Positions 6,409-10,085 of a stretch of 10,085 bases of DNA are shown here, piece after piece. The stretch's first letter is position 1. The number at the start of each line of letters is the position of its first letter. This stretch comes from JARYMI01 sp964550915 (GTDB taxonomy: Bacteria > Acidobacteriota > Aminicenantia > Aminicenantales > UBA8522): positions 1 through 10,085 of the forward strand of contig CAZKBY010000089.1 in NCBI GenBank assembly GCA_964550915.1, in the 5' to 3' direction. The notes under the pieces are model-generated. The model did no database searches. It was not told the DNA's origin and worked only from the letters and a program-made list of their open reading frames with translations. Position numbers and translations under genes: made by a program.

Positions 6409-6418
6409 AAGGATAATC

Positions 6419-6682
6419 ATGTCAGAAGGCGATGGAAAGGTTAAAGTCCTGTTCTACTCTGGCTATAAGGGTGAGGAGACGCCTCGTGCACTCTTAGTCA
6501 GCAACCGGGAATACTCGGTCGAGGAGATTCTCTGGAGGAGAAAAATTCTTGATCATGCTTCAGGCAGGGAGCTCGAGACCTTTGCCTGCCGGGTCGCCGG
6601 AAAAACGATAATAATCAAGCAGGACGAGTCCGGCGAATGGGAAGCTCTCCCCCCGGGGATGCTTTCCTCCTCGCTTGAGTAA
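6419..6682 (+). CDS. Small hypothetical cytosolic protein (87 residues) upstream of mfd
   Basis: The product is short, charged and soluble, with no signal peptide or membrane helix. After a short tail it alternates hydrophobic and charged residues in a pattern suggesting a small beta-rich domain: VKVLFYSGY (8-16), ALLVSNREYSVEEI (24-37), ETFACRV (52-58) and KTIIIKQDESGEWEAL (61-76). The closing D-E-S-G-E-W block and the REYSVEEIL segment are reminiscent of small uncharacterised bacterial domains built on a strand with a trailing GEW motif, but I cannot name a family with assurance. ATG 6419 has AAGGA 5 nt upstream, though the nearest promoter would start the mRNA after that site. It lies 72 bp before mfd on the same strand. 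mfd has its own putative promoter, so co-transcription is possible but not required. Confidence 0.75.
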   Translation: MSEGDGKVKVLFYSGYKGEETPRALLVSNREYSVEEILWRRKILDHASGRELETFACRVAGKTIIIKQDESGEWEALPPGMLSSSLE

Positions 6683-6688
6683 TCTTCA

Positions 6689-6716
6689 CGTCCATTGTTC
6701 AATCGCATAATGGACG
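6689..6716. repeat. 8-bp perfect dyad overlapping the mfd -35 region
   Basis: CGTCCATT (6689-6696) and AATGGACG (6709-6716) are perfect inverted copies around a 12-nt spacer, starting 7 bp after the stop of the 87-residue gene. As RNA it would be an 8-bp stem followed only by AGTTTT, which is a weak terminator. As DNA its right arm contains the proposed mfd -35 box, so it could be an operator. The sequence does not separate these readings. Confidence 0.5.
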
Positions 6717-6740
6717 AGTTTTCAGGAATCCGCGTATAAT
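6711..6740 (+). promoter_or_regulatory. Putative mfd promoter
   Basis: A consensus -10 TATAAT (6735-6740) is preceded at 18 bp by TGGACG (6711-6716, four of six against TTGACA). Transcription would begin near 6747, about 8 nt before the mfd ATG at 6755, leaving no room for a Shine-Dalgarno site, and none is visible. The -10 match is strong and the -35 weak. Confidence 0.55.
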
Positions 6741-6756
6741 AGATATCTGCTATTAT
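6736..6756. repeat. Dyad spanning the mfd -10 box and start codon
   Basis: ATAATAG (6736-6742) and CTATTAT (6750-6756) are perfect 7-bp inverted copies separated by 7 bp, with the palindrome AGATATCT (6741-6748) nested at the centre. One arm covers most of the -10 and the other reaches into the ATG. This placement suits repressor binding. Because the predicted transcript starts between the arms, it is unlikely to act as an RNA hairpin. Confidence 0.45.
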
Positions 6757-9700
6757 GAGCTTAGATTTTCTCCAGAGAACAGCCGAATTCGGACGGCTTC
6801 TTCAGGACATAGAAAAAGGAAAAAGGCCCCTCCGGATCAGCGGGCTGATCGAACCGGCCAAGCCTTATTTCCTGGCCTGCCTTGCCCAGAAAATCGGCCA
6901 GCCGATCGTCATCATCCAGCCCCATTCACGACCGCTTCCTCGGTTTGAAGATTTATGCCGCTTCTATTTTTCCCAGTTTTCTCTTTCGATTGGGCTTGAA
7001 ACGCTGCTGCCTTTGGCCGAGAACCCGTACCAGGAGGTTTATCCTTCTTTGGAGGCGGTGGCTTCGCGGATGAAGGTCTTCCGCCTCCTGCTTCGCAACC
7101 GGGGAGCCCCTTTCCTTCTGATCACCAATCTTTTCGGATTGCTCAAGCCATTTCCATCGCCCCCCGATTTAGAGGCATCATTCCAGGAAATCGAAGAGGG
7201 GTTGGGTCTTGAGCGGGATCGGCTTCTTGAACTCCTCCGTGATTTTGGCTATGTCAGGGAAGATATTGTTGCTTCACCGGGAGAATTTGCCTGGCGAGGC
7301 AGCATTGTCGATGTCTTTTCTCCCTGGTCAAAGTCCCCTTATCGCATCGAGTTTAGAGGCGACGCAGTGGCATCGCTCCGGGAGTTCGATGCCTCAACCC
7401 AACGCACAATGGCGAGAATCTCACGCCTTCTTGTGCCCTCGTTGAGAGAATTCCCCTCTTCGGGAGAGTTTGTTAAGGAATGGAAAAGTCTCGCCCTGAG
7501 AAGGGGAGGTTTTTCCAGGCCAGAGGAGAAACAAAAACTCGAGGCGCTGAGAAGAGGAGAGTTTTTCCCCTCGTTCGCCTGGCTCTCCCTTCTCCATGCT
7601 AAACGATTTGTCCCCTTTACCCAATACCTCGGTGATGCTCTTTACCTTGTTGATGAGCCCGAGCAGGTCGAAGGAGAATGGACAGAAACAACCGAGGAGC
7701 TGAAACAGCAATACTCCGAGCTCAGGGAGAACAACGTCTTCTGTCTTCCGCCCGATGAAATCTTCCCTCCCGACTCCTGGGATCGGGTGAAGCAGCGAGC
7801 TGTTTTTCTGGAGAGTTTTGCCTCACCCCAGGAAGACGGATTCTTCTTCTTCCCGTTTCAATCTATCCCCCGGTTTGATAACCGCATCCCTTTTTTTCTC
7901 AAGTATTTACGAAAAATGCAGAGAAGCAGGGAATACTGCAGCATCTATCTTTCCAACTCTGCCGTGAGACAAAAACTGGCCAGTCTGCTGGCTCAGAACC
8001 GGATCAAATTTCGTATTGAATCAAGTTCATTGGCGCCCGCCAGACCCGGAGAAGTGCTGCTCCTCCTCGGCCGTCTGGAGAAAGGTTTTAGGTTTCCTCC
8101 CGAGAGAATATCCGCCTTTGCGGAAAGTGATATTTTCACAGAAGAAAAAGTTGTTATTAGCCGTCCGCCTCGACGGCCGTTTGTCTCGCAGTTCCAAGAT
8201 CTCAGAGATAACGATTACGTTGTTCACACAGATTACGGTATAGGAGTTTTCAAGGGACTGACAAAGCTTGAAGTGGATAGCCAGGTCAGGGAATTTATGG
8301 AAATCGTCTATCAGGATGACGACAAACTCTACGTGCCGGTTGAAGACCTGAACCTCGTCCAGAAATACTCCAAGGTTGGAGCGACTCTGCCAGTCCTCGA
8401 TAAGCTGGGGAGCTCCTCTTGGCAGAGGATAAAGGAGCGGACAACGAAAGCCATCCAGAAGATGGCTAAAGAACTTTTAGAGCTCTATGCCAGGAGAAAA
8501 GCCCTTCAGGGTTTCCGATTCAGCCCGGCTGGAGCCTGGGAATCTGAATTTGACCGGACGTTTGAATACGAAGAGACGGAGGACCAGTCGAGGACGATCG
8601 CAGAAATTAAGAAGGACATGGAGTCTGATGCTCCAATGGATCGTCTTGTTTGCGGCGATGTCGGCTATGGAAAGACCGAAGTGGCCATGAGGGCGGCTTT
8701 CAAAGCCGTTATGGACGGCAAGCAGGTGGCTGTTCTCTGCCCGACGACGGTCCTGGCCAGCCAGCACTTGAAAAGTTTTCGCAACAGAATGGTTCTCTTT
8801 CCCGTTCGGGTTGAAGCTCTAATGAGGTTGCAGTCGCCAAGCCAGCAGAAAAGAGTCATTGATGATTTGAAGAAAGGGCTGGTCGATGTCGTTATCGGGA
8901 CACACCGGTTGTTGTCCAAAGATGTCGAGTTCCATGACTTAGGACTCCTGGTCATCGATGAGGAGCAGAGGTTTGGGGTGGGCCATAAAGAGAAGATTAA
9001 GCAATTTAAAGCGAACATCGATGTTTTGACCTTGACGGCGACGCCGATCCCCCGGACGCTTAACCTTTCTCTGTCTGGGCTCAGGGATATCAGCCTGATT
9101 GAAACTCCTCCCAAAGACCGGCTGGCCATCCATACCGTTGTCGCTCCGATGAACAACAATCTCATTGCCGCGGCCATCAAGCAGGAACTTGGCCGCCAGG
9201 GCCAGGTCTATTACATTCACAATAAGATCGAAGACATCGAGGAGGTAGCTGACACAGTGGAGAAGCTTGTTCCTCAGGCCAAAGTCGTCTTCATTCACGG
9301 CCAGATGAGGGGAGCGGCGATCGAAAAGAGAATGATCGACTTCATCAAGGGCAAATACAATGTCCTGATCTCGACGACGATCATCGAGAACGGCATTGAC
9401 ATTCCCCTCGTTAACACGCTTGTCGTCGACCGGGCCGACCAATTTGGTCTTTCTCAGCTCTACCAACTCCGGGGTCGAGTCGGACGTTCCTCCCGTCAGG
9501 CTTTTGCTTATTTCCTTGTCCCCACATCCTTCGAGCTGAGCCCCCTCGCTAAAGAAAGGTTGAAAGCCCTCAAGGAATTCAGCGAGCTGGGTTCGGGCTT
9601 TCGGCTGGCGGCTAAGGATCTGGAGATCAGAGGAGCAGGAAATTTGCTGGGGGCTCAGCAGCACGGCTACATGGCGGCCGTCGGGTTTGATTACTTCATG

Positions 9701-10085
9701 GAGCTTCTTGACCGGGAGGTCAGGGAGCTGAAAGGAGAGAAGAAAGAGGAGGTAAAGACTGAAATCAACTTGCGAGCAGACATCAGGATACCCGAAGACT
9801 ATCTCCCTCAGATCAACCTTAGGCTGAACCTGTACAAACGGGTTTCATCCGTCCAGACACTGGAGGAAGTCGACCAGATCAGAGATGAGATCAAAGACAG
9901 GTTCGGGCCTCTTCCTCCCAGCGTTGAAAACCTTCTCCGCTACGGAGTCATCAAGTATCTCGCCCAGAAAAAAAGGGTAGAGTCGATCGACCGAATCGGT
10001 CGCAGGCTCATCCTCAAGTTCTATCCTTACTTTTCGATAGATCCGGACCGGTTAAACCGTGTCCTGAAAAAATTAAAAGGCTCCC
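6755..10085 (+). CDS. mfd: Transcription-repair coupling factor Mfd (3' end beyond window)
   Basis: The frame is open for 1110 codons with no stop or frameshift and leaves the window; the family usually has about 1100-1180 residues, so little is missing. Mfd recognises RNA polymerase stalled at DNA damage, pushes it off with an ATP-driven translocase and recruits UvrA. Residues 1 to about 280 are the UvrB-like part (RGSIVDVFSPW, 181-191). The RNA-polymerase-interacting (CarD-like) domain starts near 488 (YVVHTDYGIGVFKG). The translocase has Walker A GDVGYGKT (634-641), Walker B DEEQ (735-738), TATPIPRT (761-768) and QLRGRVGRS (904-912). The C-terminal TRCF domain begins near 1003 and reads RFGPLPPS further on. 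ATG 6755 is the first possible ATG: an in-frame TAG lies at 6740-6742, and the next Met is deep inside the UvrB-like part. No ribosome site precedes it. Large minus-strand open frames inside this gene are shadows. Confidence 0.97.
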   Translation, partial: MSLDFLQRTAEFGRLLQDIEKGKRPLRISGLIEPAKPYFLACLAQKIGQPIVIIQPHSRPLPRFEDLCRFYFSQFSLSIGLETLLPLAENPYQEVYPSLEAVASRMKVFRLLLRNRGAPFLLITNLFGLLKPFPSPPDLEASFQEIEEGLGLERDRLLELLRDFGYVREDIVASPGEFAWRGSIVDVFSPWSKSPYRIEFRGDAVASLREFDASTQRTMARISRLLVPSLREFPSSGEFVKEWKSLALRRGGFSRPEEKQKLEALRRGEFFPSFAWLSLLHAKRFVPFTQYLGDALYLVDEPEQVEGEWTETTEELKQQYSELRENNVFCLPPDEIFPPDSWDRVKQRAVFLESFASPQEDGFFFFPFQSIPRFDNRIPFFLKYLRKMQRSREYCSIYLSNSAVRQKLASLLAQNRIKFRIESSSLAPARPGEVLLLLGRLEKGFRFPPERISAFAESDIFTEEKVVISRPPRRPFVSQFQDLRDNDYVVHTDYGIGVFKGLTKLEVDSQVREFMEIVYQDDDKLYVPVEDLNLVQKYSKVGATLPVLDKLGSSSWQRIKERTTKAIQKMAKELLELYARRKALQGFRFSPAGAWESEFDRTFEYEETEDQSRTIAEIKKDMESDAPMDRLVCGDVGYGKTEVAMRAAFKAVMDGKQVAVLCPTTVLASQHLKSFRNRMVLFPVRVEALMRLQSPSQQKRVIDDLKKGLVDVVIGTHRLLSKDVEFHDLGLLVIDEEQRFGVGHKEKIKQFKANIDVLTLTATPIPRTLNLSLSGLRDISLIETPPKDRLAIHTVVAPMNNNLIAAAIKQELGRQGQVYYIHNKIEDIEEVADTVEKLVPQAKVVFIHGQMRGAAIEKRMIDFIKGKYNVLISTTIIENGIDIPLVNTLVVDRADQFGLSQLYQLRGRVGRSSRQAFAYFLVPTSFELSPLAKERLKALKEFSELGSGFRLAAKDLEIRGAGNLLGAQQHGYMAAVGFDYFMELLDREVRELKGEKKEEVKTEINLRADIRIPEDYLPQINLRLNLYKRVSSVQTLEEVDQIRDEIKDRFGPLPPSVENLLRYGVIKYLAQKKRVESIDRIGRRLILKFYPYFSIDPDRLNRVLKKLKGS

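Noticed and set aside
8665..9180. 171-residue minus-strand open frame
   Set aside because: Antisense shadow of the mfd translocase; low-complexity Ser/Thr-rich translation with no ribosome site.
8939..9664. 241-residue minus-strand open frame
   Set aside because: It lies wholly inside the conserved translocase region of mfd, which is read on the plus strand with all helicase motifs intact. Its translation shows no recognisable domain.
1..10085. tRNA or rRNA genes
   Set aside because: No cloverleaf with a recognisable T-loop (GGTTCGAATCC-like) or conserved rRNA segment was seen on either strand in the non-coding stretches.

Overview
The window is bacterial chromosome of moderate GC with two transcription blocks diverging from a 237-bp gap (6182-6418). 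Canonical sigma70-type -35/-10 elements, strong Shine-Dalgarno sites, a full-length-type Mfd and a Tat-exported molybdenum hydroxylase all point to a bacterium, probably one with a Gram-negative-type periplasm. I cannot fix the phylum from sequence alone. An uncultured anaerobic lineage of the Acidobacteriota/Aminicenantota kind is a guess and nothing more.

Left edge (1-435): no intact gene. A short open frame (3-89) resembles the interior of an IS200/REP-type Y1 transposase. It breaks exactly where one arm of a 143-bp inverted-repeat element (72-214) begins. Beyond it lie nested small hairpins (223-307) and an imperfect inverted repeat (371-432) just past the end of the leftward operon. This looks like decayed mobile-element or REP-type debris, with a possible terminator.

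Leftward operon (6257 down to 436, minus strand): one strong promoter (TTGTCA, 17 bp, TATAAT) precedes five closely packed genes. They encode an unrecognised polytopic membrane protein (about seven helices), a [2Fe-2S] subunit with a Tat signal, a molybdopterin catalytic subunit, an FAD subunit with a Cys-rich insertion expected to bind an extra [4Fe-4S] cluster, and a class-I glutamine-amidotransferase-fold hydrolase of the peptidase C26 (PuuD-like) type with its own N-terminal signal sequence. The three middle genes form an xanthine dehydrogenase-family hydroxylase most like the periplasmic aldehyde oxidoreductase PaoABC. The unusual point is that the hydroxylase and the C26 hydrolase both appear to be exported from the same transcript, and that an unknown membrane protein leads the operon. 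The substrate is not determined. One speculative reading is oxidation of an aldehyde or heterocycle followed by gamma-glutamyl amide cleavage outside the cytoplasm.

Rightward block (6379-10085, plus strand): a TTGACA/TAAAAT promoter sits almost on the start codon of an 87-residue hypothetical protein. After a 72-bp gap comes mfd (transcription-repair coupling factor), which is open for 1110 codons and runs off the window. mfd has its own TATAAT box only 14 bp before the ATG, no Shine-Dalgarno sequence, and two dyads covering its promoter. Both genes could therefore be made from very short-leader or leaderless mRNAs.
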